Shown here in pieces: positions 32,463 to 42,566 of a stretch of 64,000 nucleotides of DNA; the first letter of the stretch is position 1, and each line of letters starts with the position of its first letter. The stretch is from Andreprevotia sp. IGB-42. GTDB taxonomy: Bacteria > Pseudomonadota > Gammaproteobacteria > Burkholderiales > Chitinibacteraceae. The DNA is taken from assembly GCF_009848685.1 (NCBI RefSeq), contig NZ_WXTX01000010.1:103569-167568 (forward strand), read 5' to 3'. A model generated the notes under the pieces. That model saw nothing but the letters and a program-made list of their open reading frames with translations. It had not been told where the DNA came from and searched no databases. The position numbers were made by a program, and so were the translations under genes.

Positions 32463-33266
32463 ATGACCGACGTTGCACCCTTGCCCCTGTGTTCGCGCTT
32501 GTCCCTGTCCATCGATACCGCGCCACTGCTGGCCGCATTGAGCCGTTTGCCGGCCGAGGCGTGGCAGCCGCATTTCAATACCGGCTATTTCAGCGGCGAC
32601 TGGAGCGGCATCGCGCTGATTGCCCCTGCCGGCGCGCATACCGCGTTGGCGCCAGGCGATGGCGAACCGCAGCCGACAGCTACGTTCCACGCGGAGCCGG
32701 CATGGGCACGGGTGCTGGCGCAGATCGAAGCACCGATACGCGCCGCCCGCCTGCTGCGGCTCGGGCCCGGCGCGCGCATACGCGAGCACATGGATTACGA
32801 CCTGGCCGGACCGGGCAGCGATATGCGCGTGCATATCCCGCTGCTCAGCCACCCGGAAGTCGAGTTTCTGCTGGATGGCCAGCTGGTGCCCATGCAGGCT
32901 GGCGAATGCTGGTTTCTGGATCTGTCGCGCCCGCATCGCGTGGACAATCCCACACAGCACGCACGCATCCACCTGGTGCTCGATTGCCGGCGCAGCCTGT
33001 GGCTGCGGCAGGCGGTGGCAGACGGCCTGCCCGGTACGCCCCCGCTGGGCAGCAGTGCCGGATGCCGCGCGTTTGCCGCATTCCAGCAGCAGGTTGCGCA
33101 CGATGCCGCGCTGGCCGATGCGCTGATGGCGATCGAAACGCGCGATCAATTCGTGGCACAGGCAGTGGCGCTGGGGGCCGTACACGGCCACCACTTTGCA
33201 CCGGACGATATCCATGCGGCGATGCGGCAAGGCCGCCAGCGCTGGATGCAGCTATGGATGGCCTGA
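32463..33266 (+). CDS. Aspartyl/asparaginyl beta-hydroxylase-like 2-oxoglutarate oxygenase
   Basis: This 267-residue protein carries the PF05118 domain: iron ligands His109 and Asp111 (REHMDYD) and His158 (SRPHRV), with an RIHLVLDC strand providing the likely 2-oxoglutarate contact. Family members hydroxylate Asp/Asn side chains or small molecules. The conserved domain occupies about residues 75-175; the C-terminal 90 residues are unrecognised. The ATG at 32463 has no strong ribosome-binding site. A sulfotransferase gene begins four bases after its stop, suggesting the two act together. The substrate is unknown. Confidence 0.85.
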   Translation: MTDVAPLPLCSRLSLSIDTAPLLAALSRLPAEAWQPHFNTGYFSGDWSGIALIAPAGAHTALAPGDGEPQPTATFHAEPAWARVLAQIEAPIRAARLLRLGPGARIREHMDYDLAGPGSDMRVHIPLLSHPEVEFLLDGQLVPMQAGECWFLDLSRPHRVDNPTQHARIHLVLDCRRSLWLRQAVADGLPGTPPLGSSAGCRAFAAFQQQVAHDAALADALMAIETRDQFVAQAVALGAVHGHHFAPDDIHAAMRQGRQRWMQLWMA

Positions 33267-33270
33267 ACGC

Positions 33271-34251
33271 ATGACCACCACCGCACTGAATTACCACGAC
33301 TGGTTGCCGATCCGCGCCTGGCCGGATGGCGACGACTGGCGCATTGACTGGGCACGCTTCGGCAGCCACGCGCTGGAAGAGCCGTTTTTCCGCGACAGTA
33401 CCGATCAGGTACTCAAGCGTCCGTTCAACCTGGCATTCCGCCGCGATACACCAGCAGATGAATTGCTGGACTGGCAACAGCGCAGTCCGGGCATGGCGCC
33501 GACTGCCTTCGTGTTCCATGCATCGCGCTGCGGTTCCACGCTGATCGCCCGCATGCTGTCGCGCCTGCCCAGCCATACAGTGCTGTCCGAACCGGCAGCG
33601 CTGGATGCACTGCTGCGCGCGCACTACAACACGCCGCAATGCGCCGCCCGCCAGCCGGACTGGTTGCGTGGCCTGCTGTCCAGCTATGGCCAGCGCCGCC
33701 GCGGCAGCGAGCACGCGCTGGTGGTGAAGCTCGATGCTTGGAACATTTTCGAGCTGCCGCTGTTGCAGCAGTGTTTTCCGGCTACGCCGTGGATTTTCCT
33801 GTACCGCGATCCGCTGGAAATCGTGGTGTCGCAACTGCGCCAGCCGGGCACGCACACGGTACCGGGCCTGCTGGGCGCCTCGCCACTCACCTTGCCGCCG
33901 GATGCTGCGCTGGCGCTGTCGCGCGCGCAGTTCGTTGCGCGCAGCATCGGCCTGATCCTGGCCGAGGGCGCACGGCATTGCCGGCAATACGGTGGCCTGG
34001 CGCTCAATTACGATGAATTGCCGGGGGCAGTGACCGGGCGGCTGGCCGGCCTGTTCGGTCTGGCGGACACTGACCTGCCCACGGTGCTGGCCGGCGCCAG
34101 CCACAGCGCCAAGCAGCCGGGGCAGCGTTTCGAAAGCGACCGCGACGCCAAGCAAAGGGAAGCAACCGATGAAGTGCGCGCCGCAGTGGCCGCGTGGGCC
34201 AGCCAGCCCTATGTCGCGCTCGAAGCGCTGCGCGCGCAACAGCGCGGCTGA
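33271..34251 (+). CDS. Sulfotransferase-family protein
   Basis: This 326-residue protein has the sulfotransferase P-loop-like FVFHASRCGSTLIARML (residues 80-96), which binds the 5'-phosphosulfate part of PAPS, and a second IFLYRDPLEIVVSQL block matching the 3'-phosphate loop. It lacks signal and membrane segments. The gene follows the hydroxylase after four bases, so hydroxylation followed by O-sulfation of one product is an appealing but unproven idea. No PAPS synthesis gene is nearby. Some P-loop proteins of this group are not proven sulfotransferases. Confidence 0.8.
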   Translation: MTTTALNYHDWLPIRAWPDGDDWRIDWARFGSHALEEPFFRDSTDQVLKRPFNLAFRRDTPADELLDWQQRSPGMAPTAFVFHASRCGSTLIARMLSRLPSHTVLSEPAALDALLRAHYNTPQCAARQPDWLRGLLSSYGQRRRGSEHALVVKLDAWNIFELPLLQQCFPATPWIFLYRDPLEIVVSQLRQPGTHTVPGLLGASPLTLPPDAALALSRAQFVARSIGLILAEGARHCRQYGGLALNYDELPGAVTGRLAGLFGLADTDLPTVLAGASHSAKQPGQRFESDRDAKQREATDEVRAAVAAWASQPYVALEALRAQQRG

Positions 34252-34328
34252 AGTGCTTGCGGTGGGGGCGCAGCTGCGCCAGCCATCGGGATTCATCTGC
34301 CGCACGCTACGGGGCGTTGTCAGTCACG

Positions 34329-34334
34329 TATAAT
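34329..34334 (+). promoter_or_regulatory. Possible -10 box of the gcv operon
   Basis: TATAAT lies 26 bases before the gcvT ATG, but no good -35 hexamer is found at the usual spacing. The leader is too short to hold a glycine riboswitch. Confidence 0.4.
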
Positions 34335-34359
34335 TGCGGCAAATTTTGATGAGGTCGCC

Positions 34360-35451
34360 ATGCCGCAACGCACTCCCCTGTTTGATGCCCACGTCGCCGC
34401 AGGCGGCAAGATCGTTGATTTTGCGGGCTGGGAGTTGCCTATCCACTATGGCTCGCAACTGAAAGAGCACGAAACCGTGCGCAGCGATGCCGGCGTGTTC
34501 GATGTATCGCACATGACCGTGGTCGACGTGACCGGCCCGCAAGCGACGGCCTTCCTGCAAACGCTGCTGGCCAACGACGTAGCCCGGCTGGGCTTCGAGG
34601 GCAAGGCGCTGTACTCGGGCATGCTCAACGCAGACGGCGGCGTGATCGACGACCTGATTGTCTACAGGACGGCATGGGATTACCGCGTGGTGGTCAACGC
34701 CGCAACGCGCGACAAGGACTTGGCATGGATCAACCAGCAAGCCGCTGCATTTGACGTGACAGTAGCCGAGCGCCCGGAACTGGCCATGCTGGCCATCCAA
34801 GGCCCGAACGCCATCGCGAAGGTAAAGGCAGCCCGACCGGATCTGGCGGCACTGATCGATGGCCTCAAGGTATTCCAGGGGCTGCCGTTTGCCAGCTCGC
34901 AAGGCGACTGGTTCGTTGCCCGCACCGGTTATACCGGTGAAGACGGGCTGGAAATCATGCTGCCGGGCAGTGATGCCACCGTGTTCTGGAATGCGCTGCT
35001 GGCTGCCGGTGTGGCACCGACCGGCCTGGGCGCACGTGATACCTTGCGCCTCGAAGCCGGCATGAACCTGTACGGCCACGAGATGGATGATGGTGTGTCG
35101 CCGCTGTCCGCCGGCATGGGCTGGACCATTGCCTGGGCACCAGAGGCGCGAAATTTCATCGGCCGCAGCGTGATCGAAGCCGAAAAAGCTGCCGGCCCTG
35201 CGTACAAGCAAGTGGGGCTGGTGCTGGAGGGCAAGGGTGTGTTGCGCGCCGGCCAGACGGTGATCACGTCAGCCGGCGAAGGCGAAATCACCAGCGGCAC
35301 CTTCAGCCCGTCGCTCAAGCTATCCATCGCCATGGCGCGCGTTCCTGTTGCCGCCAGCGAACTGGTGGACGTGGACATCCGCGGCAAGCACGAGCCCGCC
35401 CGTATCGTGAAGATGCCGTTCGTGCGCAACGGCCAGAAAGTATTCGAATAA
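34360..35451 (+). CDS. gcvT: Glycine cleavage system T protein (aminomethyltransferase)
   Basis: This 363-residue enzyme transfers the methylene group from the aminomethyl-lipoyl H protein to tetrahydrofolate and releases ammonia. It begins [28 protein letters not shown] (residues 4-31), has [15 protein letters not shown] and [14 protein letters not shown], and ends in the usual barrel domain. Length is standard. GATGAGG lies before the ATG. It is the first gene of the gcvT-gcvH-gcvP group, with gcvH 31 bases downstream. Confidence 0.97.
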   Translation: MPQRTPLFDAHVAAGGKIVDFAGWELPIHYGSQLKEHETVRSDAGVFDVSHMTVVDVTGPQATAFLQTLLANDVARLGFEGKALYSGMLNADGGVIDDLIVYRTAWDYRVVVNAATRDKDLAWINQQAAAFDVTVAERPELAMLAIQGPNAIAKVKAARPDLAALIDGLKVFQGLPFASSQGDWFVARTGYTGEDGLEIMLPGSDATVFWNALLAAGVAPTGLGARDTLRLEAGMNLYGHEMDDGVSPLSAGMGWTIAWAPEARNFIGRSVIEAEKAAGPAYKQVGLVLEGKGVLRAGQTVITSAGEGEITSGTFSPSLKLSIAMARVPVAASELVDVDIRGKHEPARIVKMPFVRNGQKVFE

Positions 35452-35482
35452 GCCCAACACCCATACCCGCAAGGACAAGACC

Positions 35483-35869
35483 ATGAGCCACGTACCCGCT
35501 GAACTGAAATACGTCGATACCCACGAATGGCTGCGCCAGGAAGACGACGGCACCATCACCCTCGGCATTACCGATCACGCGCAAGAGCTACTGGGCGATA
35601 TCGTTTTTGTTGAATTGCCGGCGGTTGGCACCCAGCTGGCTGCCAACGATACCGCCGGCGTGGTGGAGTCGGTGAAGGCCGCGTCCGACGTATATGCACC
35701 CATCGCCGGTGAAGTGGTGGAAATCAACGAAGCCTTGGTGGCATCGCCGGAACTCGCCAACTCGGTACCGTATGGCGATGCATGGTTCTTCCGCGTGCGC
35801 CCGGTGGATGCTGATGCACTGGCGGGCACGCTCGATGCTGCAGCCTACCTGGAATTGATCGGCGCCTGA
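35483..35869 (+). CDS. gcvH: Glycine cleavage system H protein
   Basis: This 128-residue lipoylated carrier shuttles the aminomethyl intermediate between P, T and L proteins. The lipoyl lysine is Lys65 in [15 protein letters not shown], and [30 protein letters not shown] and [13 protein letters not shown] match the family throughout. It lies between gcvT and gcvP; a GC-rich hairpin separates it from gcvP and could tune the ratio of H to P protein. Confidence 0.98.
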   Translation: MSHVPAELKYVDTHEWLRQEDDGTITLGITDHAQELLGDIVFVELPAVGTQLAANDTAGVVESVKAASDVYAPIAGEVVEINEALVASPELANSVPYGDAWFFRVRPVDADALAGTLDAAAYLELIGA

Positions 35870-35887
35870 TCAGCGCGCCTGCCTTGC

Positions 35888-35929
35888 CGCCCGCCCCATC
35901 GTTTATCGGGGGCGGGCGTTCTGCTTTTT
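35888..35929 (+). terminator. Hairpin between gcvH and gcvP, possible terminator/attenuator
   Basis: CGCCCGCCCC pairs with GGGGCGGGCG around an 11-base loop, and TTCTGCTTTTTA follows. It looks like an intrinsic terminator of imperfect T-tract; read-through would be needed to express gcvP unless gcvP has its own promoter. Confidence 0.55.
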
Positions 35930-35947
35930 AGTTAGACGGATAGCCCG

Positions 35948-38833
35948 ATGACCACCACCCAGACCCCCAGCCTTGCGCTGCTTGAAAACCACGCCGAATT
36001 CATCGCCCGCCATATCGGCCCGGATGCCGATGCGCAGGCGCAGATGCTGGCCACGCTGAACGTGGCATCGCTGGACGCGCTGGTGGCAGAGACCGTACCG
36101 GCTGCCATCCGTCTGCCAGCCGATCTGCCGCTGCCGGCACCGCGCCGTGAAGTGGATGCACTGGCCGATATTGCCGCGTATGCCAGGCAGAACGTGGTGC
36201 GCACCTCCTTGCTGGGGCAAGGCTACTACGACACGCTCACCCCCAAGGTGATCCTGCGCAACGTGCTGGAAAACCCCGGCTGGTATACCGCGTACACGCC
36301 CTACCAGGCGGAAATCGCCCAGGGCCGGCTGGAATCGCTGCTGAACTACCAGCAGATGGTGATCGACCTCACCGGCCTCGCGCTGGCCAATGCCTCGCTG
36401 CTGGATGAAGCCACCGCTGCGGCTGAAGCGATGGCCATGGCGCGGCGCGTTTCGAAGTCGAAATCCAATGTGTTCTTCGTCGACGCCGCCGTGTTCCCGC
36501 AAACGCTGGATGTGCTCAAGACCCGTGCGCATGGCTTCGGTTTCGAGCTGCGCATCGGCACGCTCGACGAAGCCGCCGGTGCCGATGTCTTCGGCGCGCT
36601 GCTGCAATACCCGGGTGATGATGGTGAAGTGCGCGATCTGGCGCCGGCCATTGCCGCACTCAAGGCCAGCGGCGCCGTGGTGGCGGTAGCGACCGATCTG
36701 CTGGCGCTGGTGTTGTTGAAATCGCCGGGTGAGCTGGGCGCCGATATCGCGCTGGGCTCCGCGCAGCGTTTTGGCGTGCCGATGGGCTTCGGTGGCCCGC
36801 ACGCGGCATTCTTTGCCACCTGCGACGAGCACAAGCGCTCGGTGCCGGGCCGCATCATCGGTGTATCGGTGGATGCGCGCGGCAAGACTGCGCTGCGCAT
36901 GGCGCTGCAAACGCGCGAACAGCATATCCGCCGCGAGAAGGCCAACTCCAACATCTGTACCTCGCAGGTGTTGCTGGCCAATATCGCCGGGCTGTACGCG
37001 GTGTACCACGGCCCGCAGGGGCTCACCCGCATCGCCCAGCGCACCACGCGCCTGCTGGCGATTTTTGCTGCCGGCCTCAAGGCGGGCGGCGTAGCGGTGA
37101 AGAATGCCACTGCGTTCGATACGCTGCGCATCGGCGTGGCGGATGCCGCCGCGCTGGTCGCCAACGCGGAAGCCGCTGGCTACAACGTGCGCAAGGTCGA
37201 CGCCGGCACGGTGGCCGTATCGTTCGATGAAACCACCACGCGCGCCGATGTGGCTGCGCTGTGGCAGGCATTTGGCGTGAGCGCGGATGTGGATGCGCTT
37301 GATGCCAGCGCACCCGGCCTGATCCCGGCGGCGCTGGCGCGTACTTCGACCTTCCTCATTCACCCGGTGTTCAACCGCTATCACACCGAGCACGAGATGC
37401 TCCGTTACATGAAGCGGCTGGAAAACAAGGATCTGGCGCTCAACCACTCGATGATTTCGCTGGGTTCCTGCACGATGAAGCTCAACGCCACCAGCGAGAT
37501 GATCCCCATCACCTGGCCGGAGTTCGGCCGCATCCATCCGTTTGCGCCGGTTGAACAGACCACCGGTTACGTAGCGATGATCGAGGAGCTGGCCGGCTGG
37601 CTGCAGCTGATCACCGGCTTCGATACCGTATGCATGCAGCCCAACTCGGGCGCGCAGGGTGAGTACGCCGGCCTGGTGGCCATCCAGCGTTATCACGAAG
37701 CGCGCGGCGATGCGCACCGCAAGGTCTGCCTGATTCCCAAGTCCGCGCACGGCACCAACCCTGCTACCGCGCAGATGATTGGCCTGAGTGTGGTGGTGGT
37801 CGATTGTGACGAAGCCGGCAACGTCGACGTGGCGGATCTGAAGGCCAAGGCTGAAAAGCACGCGGCCGAGCTGTCGTGCCTGATGATCACTTACCCGTCC
37901 ACGCACGGCGTGTTCGAGGAAGCGGTGCGCGAAATCTGCGACATCGTGCATGGCTTTGGTGGCCAGGTGTATATGGACGGCGCCAACCTGAACGCGCAGG
38001 TCGGCCTGACCGCACCGGGCTTCATCGGTGCCGACGTCAGCCACATGAACCTGCACAAGACCTTCTGCATTCCGCATGGCGGCGGTGGCCCGGGCATGGG
38101 CCCGATCGGCCTGAAGGCGCACCTGGCGCCCTTCGTTCCCAACCACGCGGTGCGTGCGATACCGGGCGAGAGCGCCGGGCAGAGTGCGGTATCGGCGGCG
38201 CCGTACGGTTCGGCATCCATCCTGCCGATCTCGTGGATGTACGTGGCAATGATGGGGGGCGAGGGCCTCAAGCAGGCTACCTCGGTGGCGCTGCTCAATG
38301 CCAACTACGTGGCCAGCAAGCTGTCCGGCCACTACCCGGTGCTGTACACGGGTAGCAAGGGCCGGGTGGCGCACGAGTGCATCATCGACCTGCGCCCGCT
38401 CAAGACCGCCACCGGCATCAGCGAGGTCGACGTGGCCAAGCGCCTGATGGACTATGGCTTCCATGCGCCGACCATGAGCTTCCCGGTGCCGGGTACCATC
38501 ATGATCGAGCCGACCGAATCCGAATCCAAAGCCGAACTGGACCGCTTCATCGAGGCGCTGATCAGCATCCGCGCCGAAATCGCCAGGGTGGAAGACGGTA
38601 GCTGGGCCGGCGATGCCAACCCGCTGAAGAGCGCGCCGCATACGCAGGCGGATGTGATGGGCGACTGGGACCGTGGTTATAGTCGCGAGCAGGCGGTGTT
38701 CCCGCTGGCGTGGGTGCGCGACAACAAGTTCTGGCCAAGCGTGAACCGCATCGACGACGTATACGGCGACCGCAACCTGTTCTGCGCGTGCGTGCCGATG
38801 GATGAATACGCTGCCGACGGGCAAGCCGGCTGA
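35948..38833 (+). CDS. gcvP: Glycine dehydrogenase (decarboxylating), P protein
   Basis: This 961-residue PLP enzyme decarboxylates glycine and passes the aminomethyl group to lipoylated H protein. It is the single-chain form, with N-terminal half [46 protein letters not shown] (residues 93-121), and C-terminal catalytic half. The PLP lysine is Lys704 in HMNLHKTF, followed by the glycine-rich [11 protein letters not shown] loop. The ORF is intact. Its stop overlaps the start of a VOC protein gene by one base. Confidence 0.98.
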   Translation: MTTTQTPSLALLENHAEFIARHIGPDADAQAQMLATLNVASLDALVAETVPAAIRLPADLPLPAPRREVDALADIAAYARQNVVRTSLLGQGYYDTLTPKVILRNVLENPGWYTAYTPYQAEIAQGRLESLLNYQQMVIDLTGLALANASLLDEATAAAEAMAMARRVSKSKSNVFFVDAAVFPQTLDVLKTRAHGFGFELRIGTLDEAAGADVFGALLQYPGDDGEVRDLAPAIAALKASGAVVAVATDLLALVLLKSPGELGADIALGSAQRFGVPMGFGGPHAAFFATCDEHKRSVPGRIIGVSVDARGKTALRMALQTREQHIRREKANSNICTSQVLLANIAGLYAVYHGPQGLTRIAQRTTRLLAIFAAGLKAGGVAVKNATAFDTLRIGVADAAALVANAEAAGYNVRKVDAGTVAVSFDETTTRADVAALWQAFGVSADVDALDASAPGLIPAALARTSTFLIHPVFNRYHTEHEMLRYMKRLENKDLALNHSMISLGSCTMKLNATSEMIPITWPEFGRIHPFAPVEQTTGYVAMIEELAGWLQLITGFDTVCMQPNSGAQGEYAGLVAIQRYHEARGDAHRKVCLIPKSAHGTNPATAQMIGLSVVVVDCDEAGNVDVADLKAKAEKHAAELSCLMITYPSTHGVFEEAVREICDIVHGFGGQVYMDGANLNAQVGLTAPGFIGADVSHMNLHKTFCIPHGGGGPGMGPIGLKAHLAPFVPNHAVRAIPGESAGQSAVSAAPYGSASILPISWMYVAMMGGEGLKQATSVALLNANYVASKLSGHYPVLYTGSKGRVAHECIIDLRPLKTATGISEVDVAKRLMDYGFHAPTMSFPVPGTIMIEPTESESKAELDRFIEALISIRAEIARVEDGSWAGDANPLKSAPHTQADVMGDWDRGYSREQAVFPLAWVRDNKFWPSVNRIDDVYGDRNLFCACVPMDEYAADGQAG

Positions 38834-39276
38834 TGTCGCAGGCACCGCACATGCTGCATCACCTGTCGTTCGGCGTGGCCGACCTGGCGCGTTCGGCCGC
38901 GTTTTATGATGCGGTGCTGGGCGCGCTCGGTTACCGGCGCGTGTTCGCCAATGAACACGCGGTGGGCTATGGCCTGGTCGACGGGCAGGACCATTTCTGC
39001 ATCAAGGCCCGTGCGCGCACGCAGGCACCGGGCCGGGGTTTTCATCTGGCGTTTGGCGCCGGCAGCCATGCGCAGGTGGATGCCTTCCATACCTCCGCAT
39101 TGCTGCACGGCGGGAGCGACAACGGCGCACCGGGGCCAAGGCCGCATTACGGGCCGCACTATTACGCCGCTTTCATCATCGACCCGGACGGCTACGAGAT
39201 CGAAGCCGTCATCAATCATCCACCATCATCAGATGACGCGCGTGAGCGCGCCGCGCACACGCCATCAGGGGAATAA
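38833..39276 (+). CDS. VOC-superfamily protein
   Basis: This 147-residue protein belongs to the vicinal-oxygen-chelate fold (glyoxalase/bleomycin-resistance/dioxygenase group). It begins MLHHLSFGVADLARSAAFYDAVLGALGY and ends YYAAFIIDPDGYEIEAV, with His and Glu residues in metal-ligand positions. Substrate is unknown; many such small proteins detoxify aldehydes or bind metabolites. The start overlaps the gcvP stop (TGATG), so its translation is probably coupled to gcvP, an unusual neighbour for the glycine cleavage system. Confidence 0.88.
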   Translation: MSQAPHMLHHLSFGVADLARSAAFYDAVLGALGYRRVFANEHAVGYGLVDGQDHFCIKARARTQAPGRGFHLAFGAGSHAQVDAFHTSALLHGGSDNGAPGPRPHYGPHYYAAFIIDPDGYEIEAVINHPPSSDDARERAAHTPSGE

Positions 39277-39279
39277 ACC

Positions 39280-39789
39280 ATGACCATCACCACCCTCGTA
39301 CTCACCGTGCTCGGCAGCGACAAGCCGGGCCTTGTCGATCAACTTGCACAAGCCGTGGCAGACAACAAGGCCAACTGGCTGGAATCCTCGATGAGCCGGC
39401 TGGCGGGGCAGTTTGCCGGCATCCTGCGTGTTGAGCTCGATGCCGCGCACCGCGCCGGGCTGGAAGCCTCGCTGGCGGCACTTGCCGATCTGCAGGTGTC
39501 GGTGGTGGAAGGTGGCGCCGCCGAGGATTACCCGATCGAGCTGATGCTGTCCGTCACCGCGCATGACCGCATCGGCATCGTGAAGGAAGTGACACAGGTG
39601 CTGGCACGGCACGGTGTCAATGTGGACCAGCTCAGCACCGAGGTGGTACCGGCACCGATGTCGAGCGATCCCTTGTTCCAGGCCGGCGCCGTGCTGCGTG
39701 CGCGTGCCGGCTTCGATGTGGATGCGCTGCAGCGTGATCTGGAAGCGTTGTCGGATGACCTGTTTGTCGAGTTTGGTCCGGCGGATTGA
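39280..39789 (+). CDS. gcvR: GcvR-like ACT-domain regulatory protein
   Basis: This 169-residue protein has two ACT domains: TLVLTVLGSDKPGLVDQLAQAVAD at the N-terminus and VTAHDRIGIVKEVTQVLARHGVNVDQLST in the second half. It matches the GcvR family, which in E. coli senses glycine and restrains the activator GcvA at the gcv promoter. It lies three bases after the VOC gene, in line with gcvP, so it would be made together with the system it may sense. No gcvA gene is in the window, so its partner is unknown. Confidence 0.8.
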   Translation: MTITTLVLTVLGSDKPGLVDQLAQAVADNKANWLESSMSRLAGQFAGILRVELDAAHRAGLEASLAALADLQVSVVEGGAAEDYPIELMLSVTAHDRIGIVKEVTQVLARHGVNVDQLSTEVVPAPMSSDPLFQAGAVLRARAGFDVDALQRDLEALSDDLFVEFGPAD

Positions 39790-39899
39790 TTGCAGCAGCG
39801 CCGGTGCGCCATTGCCGGTTTGGTCGTTACGCTAAGTCACGGTAAAATCATCGTTTTTTCGGGGCAGCCTGTTGCTGCTCCCGCGCACAGGAATACAGC

Positions 39900-40991
39900 A
39901 TGAGCCTCAAATGCGGCATCGTTGGCCTGCCCAACGTCGGCAAGTCCACGCTTTTCAACGCCTTGACCAAGGCCGGCATCGAAGCCGCCAACTACCCGTT
40001 CTGCACCATCGAGCCCAATGTGGGCATCGTGGAAGTGCCGGATGCACGGCTGCAGCAGCTGGCCGACATCATCAAGCCGCAAAAAATCGTGCCGGCCATC
40101 GTCGAGTTCGTCGACATCGCCGGCCTGGTGGCGGGTGCTTCCAAGGGTGAGGGCCTCGGCAACCAGTTCCTGGCCAATATCCGCGAAACCGATGCCATCG
40201 TGAACGTGGTGCGCTGCTTCAACGACGACAACATCGTGCACGTGGCCGGCCGTATCGACCCGATCGACGACATTATCGTCATCGGTACCGAACTGGCGCT
40301 GGCTGACCTCACCACGGTGGAAAAAGCCGCGCAGCGTGAAGGCAAGAAAGCCAAATCGGGCGACAAGGAAGCGCAGGCACTGATCAAGGTGCTGGAAAAG
40401 CTGCTGCCGCACCTGAACGAAGGCAAGCCGGCACGTTCGGCCGGCCTGTCGGACGAAGAAAAGCTGGCCATCAAGGCACTGTGCCTGCTCACCATCAAGC
40501 CGGCCATGTACGTGGCCAACGTGGCGGAAGACGGCTTCGACAACAACCCGCTGCTGGACAAGGTGACCGAGCACGCCAAGGCAGAAGGCGCGCCGGTGGT
40601 GGCAGTGTGTGCGGCCATCGAATCGGAAATTGCCGAGCTGGACGACGCCGACAAGGCCGAGTTCCTGTCCGAGCTGGGCCAGTCCGAACCGGGCCTGAAT
40701 CGCCTGATCCGCTCCGCCTATGAGCTGCTTGGCCTGCAGACCTACTTCACCGCCGGCGTGAAGGAAGTGCGCGCCTGGACCATCCACATCGGCGATACCG
40801 GCCCGCAAGCTGCCGGGGTGATCCACACCGACTTCGAACGCGGCTTCATCCGCGCGCAAACCATCGGTTTTGATGACTTCATCCAGTACAAGGGCGAACA
40901 GGGCGCGAAGGAAGCAGGCAAAATGCGCGCCGAGGGCAAGGATTACGTGGTGAAAGATGGCGATGTGCTGAACTTCCTGTTCAACGTGTGA
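39900..40991 (+). CDS. ychF: Redox-regulated ATPase YchF
   Basis: This 363-residue Obg-family P-loop protein binds ATP rather than GTP and associates with ribosomes. The Walker A GLPNVGKS is at residues 9-16, and [36 protein letters not shown] and the C-terminal TGS domain with [13 protein letters not shown] are all present. The length is standard. A terminator follows the stop closely. Confidence 0.97.
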   Translation: MSLKCGIVGLPNVGKSTLFNALTKAGIEAANYPFCTIEPNVGIVEVPDARLQQLADIIKPQKIVPAIVEFVDIAGLVAGASKGEGLGNQFLANIRETDAIVNVVRCFNDDNIVHVAGRIDPIDDIIVIGTELALADLTTVEKAAQREGKKAKSGDKEAQALIKVLEKLLPHLNEGKPARSAGLSDEEKLAIKALCLLTIKPAMYVANVAEDGFDNNPLLDKVTEHAKAEGAPVVAVCAAIESEIAELDDADKAEFLSELGQSEPGLNRLIRSAYELLGLQTYFTAGVKEVRAWTIHIGDTGPQAAGVIHTDFERGFIRAQTIGFDDFIQYKGEQGAKEAGKMRAEGKDYVVKDGDVLNFLFNV

Positions 40992-41010
40992 TTCCGTACC
41001 GGCCACTGCA

Positions 41011-41040
41011 AAAACCCCCGTCATCATGCGGGGGTTTTTG
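41011..41040 (+). terminator. Rho-independent terminator after ychF
   Basis: AAAAACCCCCG and CGGGGGTTTTT form an 11-base stem around an eight-base loop; it has both an A-tract and a T-tract and could act in both directions. Confidence 0.9.
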
Positions 41041-41217
41041 TTGGCGGTTCGCGAGTGTGCCGGGCGTGTTGGCCGATGACCGCATGGGCTTGCCCATGGC
41101 TGGAGATCGTTGCCATCCCCTACCTGTTGAAACCGGCGCTCAACTTGCTAATCTGTATGGCAATGTGGGCAATGAGCCAGTTCTGCCGCCCATACCATCA
41201 ACGGCAAAGGAGCCGCC

Positions 41218-41640
41218 ATGCCCGAAATCGATTGCGAAACCGAACACCTGACCATTGAAGACGCCATTGCCTGCTCGCGCCGTGGCCTGGGCCTGACCAA
41301 AAGTACCGAGCACCCGCTGGTGGGCCTGAAAGACAACATGATCGCCAACATCGGCCAGATCATCGGTTTCAGCGATTCGGAGGGCACCAAGCGCTGGCGG
41401 GTCGATTACGACCCGGTCAAGGGCGCGCATATCAATGAAGAAGATGTGTCGCGCAAAGGCCACCCGCGCAAGGTGTGCCACAAGGTCAAAGGCTGCAGCG
41501 AAAATTGGGTGCGCCTGTGGTGGCACAAGTTCACCACTGCCGGGCTGTCGGGCTATGACAATCCGCCGGTCAAGCTCTCGCAGGGGGCGGAAGATATCGT
41601 GGCAGTACACCCGCTGATCAAGCAAACGGCCACGCTGTAA
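41218..41640 (+). CDS. Uncharacterised 140-residue protein
   Basis: I do not recognise a named family. The middle contains RWRVDYDPVKGAHINEEDVS, which recalls the RxDxDPxKGxHIN motif seen near the end of some polymorphic nuclease toxins, but no secretion or delivery domain is present and catalytic residues cannot be assigned. Cysteines at positions 6, 19, 87 and 93 are notable. There is no signal peptide. AAAGGAG lies seven bases before the ATG, and codon use resembles neighbours. It stands alone between ychF and an OmpA-family lipoprotein gene. Confidence 0.7.
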   Translation: MPEIDCETEHLTIEDAIACSRRGLGLTKSTEHPLVGLKDNMIANIGQIIGFSDSEGTKRWRVDYDPVKGAHINEEDVSRKGHPRKVCHKVKGCSENWVRLWWHKFTTAGLSGYDNPPVKLSQGAEDIVAVHPLIKQTATL

Positions 41641-41839
41641 ACGTCGGGTTTGATGCGCGGTGTGGCAGATGCCCCCAGAGTAATGCTGGCTGCATTGTGC
41701 AGGCCAAGTGACGTATTCACGGGGTTGCAGGGCTTGGTGGGGTTTGTTGCGGGCGACACAGGTCTGTTGTGAATTTCTTCGTCGCCGCAGAGGGTGGGCT
41801 CACTGATAATCGCCACACAACAACAGATCAGGATTTCCC

Positions 41840-42526
41840 ATGCGCTCGACTCTTATCCGTAAAACCCTGTGCCTGTCGCTGCTGCCGGCCGTGTTCCTCA
41901 CCGCTTGCGCCACCAACGATACCGGCCAGAAGCGTGATCTGAACAATACCGAACTGGGGGCGATCATCGGTGCGGTGGGTGGTGCGGCGGTCGGTGCGGC
42001 GGTCAACCACAAGAACCGCGGCAAGGGTGCGCTGATCGGTGCGGTGGGTGGTGGCCTGGCCGGTGCCGGCGTGGGTTACTACATGGACCAGCAGGCCAAG
42101 GATTTGCAGAAGCAGCTGGCGCCGGAGATTGGCCGTGGCGAGATTTCGGTGCAGAAGCGTGCGGATAACTCGCTGGTGGTGAGCATGACGTCCGCCACCG
42201 GGTTCGATACCAATTCGGCTGCCATCAAGGGTGGCTATACCACCACGCTGGACAAGATCGCCAAGGTGGTCAACCAGTATGGCAAGACGGCGATCACCGT
42301 GATCGGCCATACCGATGACGTGGGCAAGGATGCCTATAACCAGCAGTTGTCCGAGCAGCGTGCGCGTGCGGTTGCCGATTATTTCGTCGGCCGCCAGGTG
42401 AACCCGGTGCGCCTGGATTCGTATGGCAAGGGCGAGACCGAGCCGCGTGCCAGCAACAGTACCGAGGCCGGCCGGGCGCTGAACCGCCGGGTGGAGCTGT
42501 GGATCATGCCAGTGACGGCCAGCTGA
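41840..42526 (+). CDS. OmpA-family lipoprotein with glycine-zipper region (YiaD-like)
   Basis: This 228-residue protein has a lipoprotein signal with lipobox LTAC (Cys23). A glycine-rich membrane-active stretch (GAIIGAVGGAAVGAAVN and GALIGAVGGGLAGAGVGYYM, about residues 40-82) follows. The C-terminal OmpA domain (about 105-225) has TVIGHTDDVG and QQLSEQRARAVADYF for peptidoglycan binding. It should anchor the outer membrane to the wall, as YiaD-type lipoproteins do. CAGGATTTCCC lies before the ATG and a terminator follows. Confidence 0.92.
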   Translation: MRSTLIRKTLCLSLLPAVFLTACATNDTGQKRDLNNTELGAIIGAVGGAAVGAAVNHKNRGKGALIGAVGGGLAGAGVGYYMDQQAKDLQKQLAPEIGRGEISVQKRADNSLVVSMTSATGFDTNSAAIKGGYTTTLDKIAKVVNQYGKTAITVIGHTDDVGKDAYNQQLSEQRARAVADYFVGRQVNPVRLDSYGKGETEPRASNSTEAGRALNRRVELWIMPVTAS

Positions 42527-42543
42527 TCCGGCACCGCTCAGCC

Positions 42544-42566
42544 AGCCCGCGCAAGCGGGCTTTTTT
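42544..42566 (+). terminator. Rho-independent terminator after OmpA lipoprotein
   Basis: AGCCCGC-GCAA-GCGGGCT stem-loop followed by a T-run. Confidence 0.88.

Noticed and set aside
34252..34359. Possible glycine riboswitch ahead of gcvT
   Set aside because: Only 108 bases are available and the conserved tandem-aptamer blocks are absent.
35903..38845. A very long open frame antisense to gcvP
   Set aside because: Codon structure of the GC-rich gcvP gene leaves the opposite strand free of stops; the antisense product is His/Gln/Arg-rich and matches no family.
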